Source: Pseudomonadota bacterium
GTDB taxonomy: Bacteria > Pseudomonadota > Gammaproteobacteria > Burkholderiales > Burkholderiaceae_C
Assembly (NCBI GenBank): GCA_018241405.1
Contig: JAFEDY010000023.1
Location: 1-60,287, forward strand
DNA: 60,287 bases
Reading direction: 5' to 3'
Shown: positions 47,353 through 58,636 of the stretch, piece by piece
Numbering within the stretch: position 1 is the stretch's first letter
Layout of the letters: each line of letters starts with the position of its first letter
The notes under the pieces: model-generated
What the model saw: the letters and a program-made list of their open reading frames with translations, nothing else
The model's database searches: none
What the model was told of the DNA's origin: nothing
Translations under genes and position numbers: made by a program

Positions 47353-47784
47353 TCAGGCGGCGTACACCGCCTCCACCGTACGGAATCCCTTCACCTCGAT
47401 CGGGTTGCCAAACGGATCGCGGAAAAACATCGTCCACTGCTCGCCCGGCTCGCCCTCGAAGCGCACCTGGGGTTCGAGCACAAACGCCGTGCCCGCGTGC
47501 TTCAGCCGTGCGGCCAGCGCCTGCCATTCGGGCAGCAGCAGAATGATGCCGAAGTGCGGCATGGGCACCATTTTGTCGCCCACCTTGCCGGTGGCTGCGG
47601 TGGAGAACGGCTCGCCGAGGTGCAGCGAGATCTGGTGGCCAAAGAAGTCGAAATCCACCCAGGTCGCGGTGCTGCGGCCTTCCCGGCAGCCAAGCACGTC
47701 GCCATAGAAGGCGCGCGCCGCGCCCAGATCGGTTACGTTGAAAGCAAAGTGGAAGATCGAGGGGAGTTGCATGGTGTGGGTCAT
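47353..47784 (-). CDS. VOC (glyoxalase/dioxygenase fold) protein
   Basis: This 143-residue protein has the VOC pattern: IFHFAFNVTDLGAARAFYGD with the first metal-site histidine, FFGHQISLHL, and C-terminal MFFRDPFGNPIEVKGF with the final glutamate. The spacing suits a metal-binding lyase, dioxygenase or resistance protein; the substrate is unknown. Start chosen at the ATG 47784, with another at 47772. It is divergent from dnaG, the coding starts being 49 bp apart. Confidence 0.85.
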   Translation of the reverse strand: MTHTMQLPSIFHFAFNVTDLGAARAFYGDVLGCREGRSTATWVDFDFFGHQISLHLGEPFSTAATGKVGDKMVPMPHFGIILLLPEWQALAARLKHAGTAFVLEPQVRFEGEPGEQWTMFFRDPFGNPIEVKGFRTVEAVYAA

Positions 47785-47833
47785 GTGCAGAGCGTACACC
47801 GACAGCGGCCCGCACCTGGGCGAAAATCCCCCC

Positions 47834-49780
47834 GTGTCCATTCCCCAGTCGTTCATCCAGGAGCTGCTCGCGCGCGTTGACGTGGTCGATGTCGTCGGCC
47901 GCTATGTGCAGCTCAAGAAAAGCGGCGCCAACTTCATGGGGCTGTGCCCCTTCCATGGGGAAAAGTCACCCTCGTTCAGCGTCAGCCCGTCCAAGCAGTT
48001 CTTTCACTGCTTTGGCTGCGGCAAGAACGGCAATGCCATCGGTTTCCTCATGGACCATGCGGGCATGGGCTTCGTCGAGGCCGTGCAGGACCTGGCCCAG
48101 CAGGTCGGCCTGCAGGTGCCGCAGGACGATGTCTCGCCCCAGGAGCGCGAGCGCGCCGCCGCCCAGCGCCAAAAGCAGGCCACGCTGAACGAGGTGCTGG
48201 AAAAGGCCGGCGAGGCCTGGCGCCAGCACCTGCGCGATTCGCCGCGCGCCATCCAATACTTCAAGGGCCGGGGCGTTTCCGGCCAGGTCGCCCGGCACTA
48301 TGGCCTGGGCTACGCGCCCGAGGGCTGGCGCGGCCTGGCCAGCGTATTCCCCGAATACGACAGCCCGCTGCTCGAAGAAAGCGGCCTGGTGATCGTGAAC
48401 GCCGAGGACGGCAAGCGCTACGACCGCTTCCGCGATCGGGTGATGTTCCCGATACGCAACGTCAAGGGTGAATGCATAGGCTTTGGCGGGCGCGTGCTGG
48501 GCGACGACAAGCCCAAATACCTCAACTCGCCCGAAACCCCGGTATTCCACAAGGGCCGCGAGCTCTACGGCCTGTTCGAGGCACGCACCGCCATCCGCGA
48601 GCAGGGCTACGTGCTGGTCACCGAAGGCTATATGGACGTAGTCGCCCTGGCCCAGCTCGGCTTTCCCAACGCCGTGGCCACGCTGGGCACGGCCTGCACG
48701 AGTGAGCATGTGCACAAGCTGTTTCGCTTCACCGACCAGGTGGTGTTCGGCTTTGACGGCGACGCCGCCGGCCGGCGCGCGGCGCGCAAGGCGCTGGACG
48801 GCGCCCTGCCCTACGCCAGCGACACGCGCAGCGTGAAGTTTCTGTTTCTGCCGCCCGAGCACGACCCCGACAGCTTCATCCGCGCCTACGGCCCCGAGGC
48901 CTTCGCGCGCCATGTGGGCGACGCCGTGCCGCTGTCGCGCTTTCTGCTGGAGGCCGCGCGCGAGGGCTGCGACTTAGGGCAGGCCGAGGGCCGCGCCCAC
49001 ATGCTGGCCAACGCCCAGCCGCTGTGGGCCGCGCTGCCCGACGGCGCCCTCAAGCGCCAGCTGCTGGGCGAGCTGGGCGAGCTGGGCCAGCTGCCTACCC
49101 AGGAGCTGTCAGCGCTGTGGGCGCAAGGCAGTGCGCAGCACGGCGCGGCGCCGCGGGCAGCGCAACCGGCCTCGGGCTTCGGCGACGCCCCTCCCTGGGG
49201 CCCTGAGCCGCCGGACGCATGGCAGGCCAGCGCCGGCCAGGCCGCCCGCCCCTGGCGCAAGAGCGGCGATTGGAAGGATTGGAAGGGCAAGGGCGGCCGC
49301 TGGCGCCGTGAAGACCAGCGCCCGCCCCAACCGCCGCTGCCGCGCACGCCCCTGGCCGGGCGCAGCGACCACGCGGCCCGGCTGCTGCTGTCGCACATGG
49401 CATTCCTCGAAGACCTGTCACACGAGGACCATGACACCCTGAGCGCCCAGCCCGCCCCGCATGGCCCCTTGTTCATATGGCTGGAGGGCCAGCTGCACGA
49501 GCATGGCCCCCAGCCCTGGGCCGTGCTGCGCGAGGCCCTGGCCGGCCACGACTGCCAGGCCCTGGCCGAGCGCGTGATGACCGGCTCGCACGCCCAGACC
49601 GAGGGCGACGAGGCCGAGCTGCGCGCCGAGCTGCGCGGGCTGCTCAACCGCATGCTGATCGACGCCATCAAGCAGCAGCAAAACACCCTGATCGCCGCCG
49701 CGGCCCAGGACCCGGCCGCGCTGGAGCGCTACCGCCAGCTGCAGGAACGCCGCCGCGCGCTGGAACAGGGAACCTCTTGA
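47834..49780 (+). CDS. dnaG: DNA primase
   Basis: DnaG makes RNA primers for replication. The 648-residue protein has the CHC2 zinc site C38, H41, C59, C62 (LCPFHGEKSPSF, FHCFGCGKNG), a TOPRIM domain with VTEGYMDVVALAQ and FDGDAAGRRA, a variable Pro/Trp-rich linker near 450-520, and the DnaB-binding C-domain. The GTG start was chosen since SIPQSFIQELLARVDVVDVV is the normal N-terminus. rpoD follows in the usual macromolecular-synthesis order, but rpsU is not upstream. Confidence 0.95.
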   Translation: MSIPQSFIQELLARVDVVDVVGRYVQLKKSGANFMGLCPFHGEKSPSFSVSPSKQFFHCFGCGKNGNAIGFLMDHAGMGFVEAVQDLAQQVGLQVPQDDVSPQERERAAAQRQKQATLNEVLEKAGEAWRQHLRDSPRAIQYFKGRGVSGQVARHYGLGYAPEGWRGLASVFPEYDSPLLEESGLVIVNAEDGKRYDRFRDRVMFPIRNVKGECIGFGGRVLGDDKPKYLNSPETPVFHKGRELYGLFEARTAIREQGYVLVTEGYMDVVALAQLGFPNAVATLGTACTSEHVHKLFRFTDQVVFGFDGDAAGRRAARKALDGALPYASDTRSVKFLFLPPEHDPDSFIRAYGPEAFARHVGDAVPLSRFLLEAAREGCDLGQAEGRAHMLANAQPLWAALPDGALKRQLLGELGELGQLPTQELSALWAQGSAQHGAAPRAAQPASGFGDAPPWGPEPPDAWQASAGQAARPWRKSGDWKDWKGKGGRWRREDQRPPQPPLPRTPLAGRSDHAARLLLSHMAFLEDLSHEDHDTLSAQPAPHGPLFIWLEGQLHEHGPQPWAVLREALAGHDCQALAERVMTGSHAQTEGDEAELRAELRGLLNRMLIDAIKQQQNTLIAAAAQDPAALERYRQLQERRRALEQGTS

Positions 49781-49795
49781 AATTTGGCAAGTCGG

Positions 49796-49801
49796 TATAA
49801 T
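49796..49801 (+). promoter_or_regulatory. TATAAT -10 element upstream of rpoD
   Basis: A perfect TATAAT lies 16 bp past the dnaG stop and 238 bp before rpoD. A TTGAAA at 49777-49782 is too close (13-bp spacing) to be its normal -35. The long leader to rpoD suggests an independent rpoD promoter with an untranslated region. The leader has no feature I can name. Confidence 0.45.
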
Positions 49802-50038
49802 GTAAAGTTTGTCGGCAAGAGCGACAGCAGCACCTCCGGACCAGGCGACCGTGACAAACGCGCACAACCGCCCTCCCCCACCGCAAGGACTGCACACCAA
49901 ATGTTCGCCCAGACATCTTGCCCCTGAGGGTCCACCCCTCGAACCGCGAAGGCCCCGGCCTTCGCCGTGCCTGCCCGCGCCGGGAGCCAAGGCGCTTGTG
50001 TTTTCTTTGTGTGTCCGTTTTTGATCCTAAGGTTGTCC

Positions 50039-52450
<2,412 letters not shown>

Positions 52451-52476
52451 ACCGCCGCACGCGGCACCACGCCCAC

Positions 52477-52516
52477 AACCCGCCCCTGCGCGCATTGCGA
52501 GGGCGGGTTTTTTTAC
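52477..52516 (+). terminator. rpoD terminator
   Basis: AACCCGCCC (52477-52485) pairs with GGGCGGGTT (52501-52509) and is followed by a T-run. This is a strong intrinsic terminator 27 bp after the rpoD stop. Confidence 0.88.
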
Positions 52517-52682
52517 GCCCCTCCACCCGCAAAGGGATTTCTCCTGCTCCCTCTGGGGAAAGGCGGGGATGGGGCCTGAAGTCCCACCCGGCGTCCTGCC
52601 GACACCAAATCACCTGCAAGGCGTTCCGAACAGCTCAAGCAGCGATACCCATTGCTTGCGCCCCAGGCCCTGCACAGCCCAC

Positions 52683-52769
52683 CGTCATCCCTCGCGAAAG
52701 CGGGGATCCTGGTGCCACCCAAGTCATTGTTTCGTCACTGCGGTGGATCCCCGCTTTCGCGGGGATGAC
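52683..52769. repeat. REP-like inverted pair
   Basis: GTCATCCCTCGCGAAAGC with GGGGATCC on the left is the inverse of GGATCCCCGCTTTCGCGG with GGATGAC on the right, with one inserted base. Each half also folds alone. It is related in form to the units at 5204-5271 and 54763-54830, though with a different core (CGAAAGCGGGG). Confidence 0.75.
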
Positions 52770-53067
52770 AAGGGGCAACAGGCATCGCAACTTGGGCCTT
52801 CTGGAAAACGGACTTGACCAATTCGCCCACCACGGTAGTAGCATGCGCGCAGGACTTTTCTCGTTGGCTACCAGAACCCCAGGCCTATGAAAACCGATGC
52901 GCCCATCCCGCGCCAACAAACAGGCGAATCCATTCCATGCATCAAGGGGGACATGCCTTCAACCTGTCACTGGACCCGCCCCGACAGCCCATGAATTTCG
53001 CAGTTCTGTGGCGAAAACCTGGCCACGCACCGCTTCCAACCCGCCATACCAATCGCAGGAGAATGTC

Positions 53068-53379
53068 ATGACAGCCAAGCTCTTCGCCGTATACAAGCAG
53101 CCCGCTGACCCAAAGGCCTTCGACGACTACTACGTCAACAAGCATGTGCCGCTGGCCAAGACAATCCCCGGCCTCTTGAGCTACGAAGTCAGCCGGGGTG
53201 ACGTACTCGGGATGCAGGGTAAGCACGAAAGCTACCTGATCGCCATCCTGGAATTCGAGTCTGTCGACAGTATTGCAATAGCCATGAGTTCACCGCAAGG
53301 GCAGGCCACTGCGGCGGATCTGGCCAATTTCGCGTCGGCGGGCGTGGACATCATGTTTTCCGAGGTGGCGCGGATTTGA
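53068..53379 (+). CDS. EthD-like dimeric ferredoxin-fold protein
   Basis: This 103-residue protein resembles the EthD family: LFAVYKQPADPKAFDDYYVN and HVPLAKTIPGLLSYEVSRGD are the typical strand and helix, followed by AILEFESVDSIAIAMSSPQG. EthD members are small alpha+beta dimers, some needed with ether-degrading or polyketide-type enzymes; here no such partner is nearby. The ATG follows AGGAGAATGTC. The gene is less GC-rich than the surroundings. Confidence 0.8.
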   Translation: MTAKLFAVYKQPADPKAFDDYYVNKHVPLAKTIPGLLSYEVSRGDVLGMQGKHESYLIAILEFESVDSIAIAMSSPQGQATAADLANFASAGVDIMFSEVARI

Positions 53380-53748
53380 GTGACCTGCTCGGTGACTCAG
53401 GCGCACCAAGACAAAGCGTTCTGGAAGTTCCTGGGGGTGGGGTTGCGCCATCCGCAAAATTTTAGGTTTGGGTAAGAAGCACATGGAGTTGGTCGCCATG
53501 CTCAAATCAGAACACAAGATGGGGCACGGGCACGCAAACGCGCTCGTCGCTTTTCATCGTGCCGGGAATGCCTGAATATCCATCGCTGTCCACCGCCTTC
53601 GGCATCGGCGGGATTGTCAGACCGCCTGCAGCGTCACGTGGCGCCGATGGCCGGGCAGCCCCAACAGCCAGGCAGCCAATGGCCGCTGCCAACGCAGCGC
53701 CCACCCGCTTTCACTTCAACCGCGCTACACCGCGCCCGCAGGCCCGCC
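53380..53748. other. 369-bp region between EthD-like gene and panE
   Basis: The first part contains a DUF4287-like coding remnant (53435-53575). The remainder, to panE, is GC-rich with an open frame into panE that lacks family residues; it is read as leader. No promoter boxes are clear. Confidence 0.5.
53435..53575 (+). pseudogene. DUF4287-like C-terminal remnant
   Basis: One frame reads ILGLGKKHMELVAMLKSEHK followed by MGHGHANALVAFHRAGNA and a stop (TGA 53573-53575). The MGHGHANALVA end and the preceding ELVAxLK match the C-terminus of DUF4287 proteins as I remember them. Upstream codons turn Trp/Gly rich and do not match, and no start with a ribosome site precedes, so it is a truncated or decayed gene. 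A short 30-residue ORF from the ATG at 53483 is possible but unlikely to be functional. Confidence 0.5.
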
Positions 53749-54708
53749 ATGAACTCTGCCCCCACACCTGATCCCCTGCCCACTTCCAGCGCTGGTCGCC
53801 TGCGCTTCGCCGTCATGGGCGCGGGGGCGGTCGGTTGTTACTTTGGCGCGCTGCTGGCGCGTGCGGGGCACGCCGTCACGCTGGTTGGGCGGCAGGCGCA
53901 TGTGCAGGCGATTGAGGCCCGGGGCCTGCGGCTGCAGACCGCTACGCAGGACGTGCATGTGGCCATGGGCGCCAGCACCGATGCCAGCGCCGTGGCCGGT
54001 GCCGATGTGGTGCTGCTGTGTGTGAAGTCCACCGACACCGAGGATGCTGCGCGGCAGTTGGCGCCGCACCTGGCGCCTGGCGCGCTGGTGCTGACGCTGC
54101 AGAACGGCGTGGACAACGACGAGCGCGTGCGCGCCGTGCTGGGCCCGGCGCAGCCGGTGGCGGCAGCCGTGGTCTATGTGGCGACGGCCATGGCCGGGCC
54201 GGGCCATGTGCGCCACTTCGGGCGCGGCGAGCTGCTGCTTGGCCCCTGCGCCCTTGGCGAGCGGCTGGCGCGTGAGCTGGCCGCGGCGGGCATTCCCACC
54301 GAACTGTCGGACAACGTGCGCGGCGCGCTGTGGGCCAAGCTGGTGATCAACTGCGCGTACAACGCGCTGTCGGCCATCGTGCAGCAGCCCTATGGCTGGC
54401 TGGTGCAGCAGGATGGCGCGGCCGAGGTGATTGCCGATGTGGTGGCCGAATGCCTGGCCGTAGCGCAGGCCGACGGTGTGCAGCTGCCGGGTGATGTGGA
54501 TGCGGCGGTGCGTGCGATTGCCCAGACCATGCCGGGCCAGCTGTCGTCCACGGCGCAGGATCTGGCGCGCGGCAAGCCGTCGGAGATCGAGCACCTGAAC
54601 GGCTATGTGGCCAAGCGCGGCGCGGCCCTGGGCGTGGCCACGCCGGTCAATCGCACGCTGCTGGTGCTGGTGCGCATGGCGGAGGCGGGGCGGCGCCAGG
54701 CGGCATAG
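53749..54708 (+). CDS. panE: 2-dehydropantoate 2-reductase
   Basis: PanE reduces ketopantoate to pantoate with NADPH in coenzyme A synthesis. The 319-residue protein has the nucleotide loop FAVMGAGAVGCYFGALLARA, LLCVKSTDTEDAA with the catalytic lysine region, WAKLVINCAYNALSAIVQQP and GKPSEIEHLNGYVAKRGAAL at the substrate site. The ATG at 53749 lacks a strong ribosome site; upstream frame residues are not family-like. Some family members act on other 2-keto acids, so the role is likely but not certain. Confidence 0.9.
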   Translation: MNSAPTPDPLPTSSAGRLRFAVMGAGAVGCYFGALLARAGHAVTLVGRQAHVQAIEARGLRLQTATQDVHVAMGASTDASAVAGADVVLLCVKSTDTEDAARQLAPHLAPGALVLTLQNGVDNDERVRAVLGPAQPVAAAVVYVATAMAGPGHVRHFGRGELLLGPCALGERLARELAAAGIPTELSDNVRGALWAKLVINCAYNALSAIVQQPYGWLVQQDGAAEVIADVVAECLAVAQADGVQLPGDVDAAVRAIAQTMPGQLSSTAQDLARGKPSEIEHLNGYVAKRGAALGVATPVNRTLLVLVRMAEAGRRQAA

Positions 54709-54762
54709 CGGGCAGGGCCGCATGGGGCTGCCGTTGGGTGGACAGGCAAGCCCACCAGCCCC

Positions 54763-54830
54763 CGTCACCCCGGCGAAGGCCGGGGTCCATGCCTCCTGCC
54801 CCTGGATTCCGGCGTGCGCCGGAATGTCGA
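54763..54830. repeat. REP-like double hairpin
   Basis: CGTCACCCCGGCGAAGGCCG and GGGTCC form one hairpin, then CTGGATTCCGGCGTGCGCCG and GAATG another. It matches the unit at 5204-5271 nearly base for base in its conserved parts. It lies between the panE and CoA-transferase stops (convergent) and directly adjoins a palindromic repeat copy. Confidence 0.75.
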
Positions 54831-54837
54831 GGGTGTC

Positions 54838-54895
54838 AATTTCAAAAACGATAGCTGTTAGCGCTTGCCTGTAAAGCGCTGGAGCCATTTTTTCT
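54838..54895. repeat. Palindromic repeat copy at the CoA-transferase gene end
   Basis: Plus strand: TCAAAAACGATAGCTGTTAG, CGCTTGCCTGTAAAGCGCTG, GAGCCATTTTTTCTTA. It is a full copy with long T-runs on both sides. It follows directly on the CoA-transferase stop and could act as a bidirectional terminator between the convergent genes. Confidence 0.75.
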
Positions 54896-56103
54896 TATGC
54901 CACGGCAGACGTGGCATGCAGCGCCGCCGCCTGTTCGGCCGTGTAGCCCAGGCCGGCCAGCAGCTCCCGCGTGTGCTGGCCCAGGCGCGGCGGGTTGGTG
55001 CGCACGCCGGGGCGCTGGCCACCCAGGCGCAGCGGCAGCAGCGTGGTGCGCGCGGTCTGGCCGGCGCGCTCGCCGTCGGGCAGGGTGATGTCGGCCAGGC
55101 CGCCGGTGGCGTTGAGGTGCGGGTCGTCAAACAGCTGCTCGGGTCGCAGGATGGGGGCGAACGGCAGGCCGTGCTGCTCGAAGATGGCGGCCAGCTCTGC
55201 GGCCCGGTGCGCGGACAGGCGGGTGCGCAGCTCGGGCAGCAGCGTGGCGCGGGCGCGCACGCGGTCGTTGTTGCTGGCGTGGCGCGGGTCGGCCTTCAGG
55301 TCGGCATAGCCCAGGGCGTCGCAAAAGGTCTGCCACTGCGCGTCGCTGACCACGGCCAGGAAGATCTGGCCGCCGTCCTTGACGCTGAACACGTCGTACA
55401 CGGCCCACGAGGAAATACGCTCGGGCATGGGCGCGGCGGGCTGGCCGGTGACGGCGTACTGCATCATGTGCTGGCCGACGAGGAGCACGTTGTTCTCGAA
55501 CAGGGCCGAATCCACCTCCTGCCCGCGCCCGGTGTGCTGGCGCTGCATCAGGGCCGCCATGGCGCCTATGGCGCCGAACATGCCGCCCATGATGTCGTTG
55601 ACGCTGGACCCCGCGCGCAGCGGGTCGCCGGGGCGGCCGGTCATGTAGGCCAGGCCGCCCATCATCTGTACCACCTCATCAAGCGCGGTGCGGTGCTCAT
55701 ACGGGCCGGGCAGAAAGCCCGCATGGTTCACGTAGATCAGGCCCTGGTTCAGGCGTGAAAGCGTCGCGTAGTCCAGGCCGTACTTGGCCATCACGCCAGG
55801 CTTGAAGTTCTGCACCACGACGTCGGCGCTGCCGGCAAGGCGCATCGCCACCTCCAACCCTTCGCGTCTGCGCAGGTCGATGGCGATGCTTTTCTTGTTG
55901 CGGTTGAACATGGGGAAGAAGCCCGCACCCGCGCCCAGCAGGTGGCGCGTGCGGTCGCCGTCGATGGGCTCGACCTTGATGACCTCGGCCCCCAGGTCGG
56001 CCAGCACCATGCCGCAGGTGGGGCCCATGACCATGTGGGTGAACTCGACCACACGCAGGCCTTCGAGCGGCAGGCGGGGGGATGCAGGGGCGTTCGTAGT
56101 CAT
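54895..56103 (-). CDS. CaiB/BaiF family CoA-transferase
   Basis: This 402-residue class III CoA-transferase swaps CoA between carboxylic acids. Family features are the N-terminal LRVVEFTHMVMGPTCGMVLA, ADLGAEVIKVEPIDGDRTR, NRNKKSIAIDLRRREG, VVVQNFKPGVMAKYGLDY and GRPGDPLRAGSSVNDIMGG. Start at ATG 56103; an upstream extension lacks family sequence. It is a lone gene with no paired acyl-CoA dehydrogenase or hydratase, so the substrate is undetermined. It is divergent from the HxlR-like regulator gene, which may control it. Confidence 0.9.
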   Translation of the reverse strand: MTTNAPASPRLPLEGLRVVEFTHMVMGPTCGMVLADLGAEVIKVEPIDGDRTRHLLGAGAGFFPMFNRNKKSIAIDLRRREGLEVAMRLAGSADVVVQNFKPGVMAKYGLDYATLSRLNQGLIYVNHAGFLPGPYEHRTALDEVVQMMGGLAYMTGRPGDPLRAGSSVNDIMGGMFGAIGAMAALMQRQHTGRGQEVDSALFENNVLLVGQHMMQYAVTGQPAAPMPERISSWAVYDVFSVKDGGQIFLAVVSDAQWQTFCDALGYADLKADPRHASNNDRVRARATLLPELRTRLSAHRAAELAAIFEQHGLPFAPILRPEQLFDDPHLNATGGLADITLPDGERAGQTARTTLLPLRLGGQRPGVRTNPPRLGQHTRELLAGLGYTAEQAAALHATSAVA

Positions 56104-56347
56104 GGCGGGTTTGAAGCAGGGATCAGGGGGCGAGAATGCCACGAGAGGACATGAGGGACGCGATACGCCCTGTGTCATATATGCTTCCTTTTTTGACGTT
56201 TGCACACGGTAGTCATGCGCCAGGAGCTACCAAACTTGTAGCATGGTCAAATCCGCGCTATATTGCTATCGTTTTTTCGCCCCCCGCCAAGCCGCCGCCC
56301 GTGGTGTGGCGGCCATCATCTAACTCCAAGCGCAAGGAGAAGCGTTC

Positions 56348-56653
56348 ATGAGCTCCAAGGAAAACGCCGCCGTCTTTCAGCTGTTCGAGAAACTCGAATG
56401 CCGCTACGCGCTGCGCGTGCTGTGGGCCCTGCGCGACGGCCATCCGCAGACCTTCCGCCTGCTGCAGGACAGCGTGGGCGGCATCACGCCCAACACCCTC
56501 AACACCCGCATCAAGGAGCTGCGCGAGGCCGGCTTTCTGGACCATGGCAGCGACGGCTACATCGTCACCCCCGTGGGGCAGGACTTGCTCAAGCGCCTGT
56601 CGGACGTGCAGGCCTTTGCCAACCGCTGGACGGCCGCAAGGGCGAAGAAGTAA
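56348..56653 (+). CDS. HxlR-like winged-helix regulator
   Basis: This 101-residue DNA-binding protein has the HxlR pattern: ECRYALRVLWALRDGHPQTF, then SVGGITPNTLNTRIKELREA (recognition helix) and a wing GFLDHGSDGYIVTPVGQDLL. Unlike many HxlR members, no N-terminal sensing cysteine near the usual position is evident except C17. The ATG follows AAGGAGAAG. It is divergent from the CoA-transferase gene and upstream of the FKBP gene, with a palindromic repeat between. Confidence 0.85.
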   Translation: MSSKENAAVFQLFEKLECRYALRVLWALRDGHPQTFRLLQDSVGGITPNTLNTRIKELREAGFLDHGSDGYIVTPVGQDLLKRLSDVQAFANRWTAARAKK

Positions 56654-56694
56654 GGCGCAGCACGCCCATCACCGGCCCGCCCCACGCGGGTTTT

Positions 56695-56754
56695 GGTTTT
56701 TTCAGGCTCTAGCGCTTGACAGACAAGCGCTAATAGCTCTTGTTTTAGAAGCAA
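56695..56754. repeat. Palindromic repeat copy between the HxlR-like and FKBP genes
   Basis: Minus strand: TTCTAAAACAAGAGCTATTA, GCGCTTGTCTGTCAAGCGCT, AGAGCCTGAAAAAACC. The arms AGCGCTTG-TCTGT-CAAGCGCT form a perfect 8-bp stem, the best-preserved copy in the window. It ends 12 bp before the FKBP start. Confidence 0.8.
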
Positions 56755-56766
56755 AAAGGAATCCCC

Positions 56767-57126
56767 ATGGCTTTCACCACCACCGCCTCCGGCCTGCAGT
56801 ACGAAGACACCGTCGTCGGCACGGGCGCCCAGGCCGCTCGCGGCCAATCGGTGCGCGTGCACTACACCGGCTGGCTCTACCAGAACGGCCAGCAGGGCGC
56901 CAAGTTCGACTCCAGCCGCGACCGCAACGATCCGTTCGAATTCCCCCTGGGCGCGGGCATGGTCATCAAGGGCTGGGACGAGGGCGTGCAGGGCATGCTG
57001 ATCGGCGGCCAGCGCACGCTGATCATCCCGGCGGAGCTGGGCTACGGCGCACGCGGCGCGGGCGGCGTGATCCCGCCCAACGCCACGCTCAAGTTCGACG
57101 TGGAACTGCTGGCCGTGCGCGGCTGA
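56767..57126 (+). CDS. FKBP-type peptidyl-prolyl isomerase
   Basis: This 119-residue single-domain cis-trans prolyl isomerase has VRVHYTGWLYQNGQQGAKFD, FPLGAGMVIKGWDEGVQGM and IPAELGYGARGAGGVIPPNA, the drug-binding and active-site loops of FKBP12-type enzymes. No signal peptide, so it is cytoplasmic. The ATG is preceded by AAAGGA. It is followed by a shared terminator with the convergent rimO. Confidence 0.94.
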   Translation: MAFTTTASGLQYEDTVVGTGAQAARGQSVRVHYTGWLYQNGQQGAKFDSSRDRNDPFEFPLGAGMVIKGWDEGVQGMLIGGQRTLIIPAELGYGARGAGGVIPPNATLKFDVELLAVRG

Positions 57127-57157
57127 TGGCGCCCTGCCCCATCGGGGGGCATTGCCG

Positions 57158-57193
57158 AAAAAAAAGGAGCGTGTGAACCACGCTCCTTTTTTT
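57158..57193. terminator. Bidirectional terminator between FKBP gene and rimO
   Basis: GGAGCGTG (57166-57173) pairs with CACGCTCC (57179-57186), flanked by an A-run on the left and a T-run on the right, so it can end transcription from both sides. Confidence 0.88.
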
Positions 57194-57204
57194 GTGGGCA
57201 GCGG

Positions 57205-58596
57205 TCAGACCGGCAGGCCCACCAGGTCATGCCCCTGCGTGCCCACGATGCGCGCCTTGACGAAGTCGCCCACCTTGTAGCTCTTGCTGATCTTCTCGGG
57301 CGGCAGCAGGTGCACAAGGCCGTCGATCTCGGGCGCATCGGCCCAGCTGCGGCCCACGCCGCCCTTCTTGCCCAGGCCCACGGACTTGTCCACCAGCACC
57401 TGCAGGGTCTGGCCCACGCGGCGCTGCAAGCGTGCGGTGGAGACTTCCTCGGCCACGGCCATGAAGCGGGCGCGGCGCTCCTCGCGCAGCTCCAGGGGCA
57501 GCATGCCGGGCAGGTCGTTGGCGGCGGCGCCCGCGACGTTGCTGTAGGCAAAGCAGCCGGCGCGGTCGATCTGCGCCTCGCGCAGGAACTGCAGCAGATG
57601 GGCAAACTCCTCCTCGGTCTCGCCGGGAAAGCCGGCAATGAAGGTGCTGCGGACTACCAGCTCGGGGCACATCTCGCGCCAGCGCTGGATGCGCTCGAGG
57701 TTGCGCTCGCCGCTGGCCGGACGCTTCATGCGCTTCAACACATCGGGGTGGCTGTGCTGGAAGGGCACATCCAGATAGGGCAGCACCAGACCTTCGGCCA
57801 TCAGCGGGATGATGTCGTCCACGCTCGGGTAGGGGTAGACGTAGTGCAGGCGCACCCAGGCGCCGTAGCCCTTCGCCAGTTCACCCAGGGTCTGCACCAG
57901 TTCCAGCAGGCGCGTGCGCACGGGCTTGCCGTCCCAGAAGCCGGTGCGGTACTTCACGTCCACGCCATAGGCCGAGGTGTCCTGGCTGACGACCAGCAGC
58001 TCCTTGACGCCGCCCTCGAACAGCGCCCGAGCCTCCTTGAGCACATCGCCGATCGGGCGCGACACCAGGTCGCCGCGCATCGACGGGATGATGCAGAAGG
58101 TGCAGCGGTGGTTGCAGCCCTCGGAGATTTTCAGGTAGGCATAGTGGCGCGGCGTGAGCTTGATGCCGGCCTCGCCGAAGCCGCCGGGTACCAGGTCCAG
58201 GAAGGGGTCGTGCGGTTTGGGCAAATGCTGGTGCACATGCTCCATCACCTCCTGCGCGGCATGCGGGCCGGTGACGGCCAGCACGTTGGGGTGCACGCCC
58301 TTGACGAGATTGCCGCCGCCGTCATCGGCACGCGCGCCCAGGCAGCCGGTGACGATGACCTTGCCGTTGTCGGCCAGCGCCTCGCCGATGGTGTCCAGGC
58401 TCTCGCGCACGGCATCGTCGATGAAGCCGCAGGTGTTGACGATGACCAGGTCGGCGCCCTGGAAGGTCTTGGAGGTTTCGTAGCCCTCGGCGGAGAGCTG
58501 CGTGAGTATGAGTTCGGAGTCCGTCAGGTTCTTGGGGCAGCCCAGGCTGACGAAGCCGATCTTGGGGGTTTTCGTGGGGGAGAGTGCTTCGCTCAT
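57205..58596 (-). CDS. rimO: Ribosomal protein S12 methylthiotransferase
   Basis: RimO adds a methylthio group to an aspartate of ribosomal protein S12. The 463-residue radical SAM enzyme has the N-terminal UPF0004 cluster ([27 protein letters not shown]), the radical SAM motif [17 protein letters not shown] and a C-terminal TRAM domain. MiaB is the close paralog, but [11 protein letters not shown] and SMRGD favour RimO. The gene is convergent with the FKBP gene and follows phaR with a 40-bp gap. Confidence 0.95.
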   Translation of the reverse strand: MSEALSPTKTPKIGFVSLGCPKNLTDSELILTQLSAEGYETSKTFQGADLVIVNTCGFIDDAVRESLDTIGEALADNGKVIVTGCLGARADDGGGNLVKGVHPNVLAVTGPHAAQEVMEHVHQHLPKPHDPFLDLVPGGFGEAGIKLTPRHYAYLKISEGCNHRCTFCIIPSMRGDLVSRPIGDVLKEARALFEGGVKELLVVSQDTSAYGVDVKYRTGFWDGKPVRTRLLELVQTLGELAKGYGAWVRLHYVYPYPSVDDIIPLMAEGLVLPYLDVPFQHSHPDVLKRMKRPASGERNLERIQRWREMCPELVVRSTFIAGFPGETEEEFAHLLQFLREAQIDRAGCFAYSNVAGAAANDLPGMLPLELREERRARFMAVAEEVSTARLQRRVGQTLQVLVDKSVGLGKKGGVGRSWADAPEIDGLVHLLPPEKISKSYKVGDFVKARIVGTQGHDLVGLPV

Positions 58597-58636
58597 CCCC
58601 CGTATTGTCCCTGTTTGGCCGAAACCGGCGTTCGTG

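Larger units (their letters stand above)
52451..53067. other. 617-bp intergenic region with terminator and REP-like pair
   Basis: No gene is convincing here. It contains the rpoD terminator, a GC-rich purine/pyrimidine stretch (about 52535-52575) with a CCCC/GGGG imbalance common to bacterial intergenic repeats, and the REP-like pair at 52683-52769. The last 250 bp before the EthD-like gene lack recognisable promoter boxes. Confidence 0.5.

Noticed and set aside
49777..49801. TTGAAA plus TATAAT as a standard sigma-70 promoter
   Set aside because: The spacing is 13 bp, too short for a normal promoter, so only the -10 element is listed.
56215..56280. Possible palindromic repeat fragment before the HxlR-like gene
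   Set aside because: AGCTACCAAACTTGTAGC and GCTATATTGCTATCG echo the repeat tails, but the arms are missing and the match is too loose.
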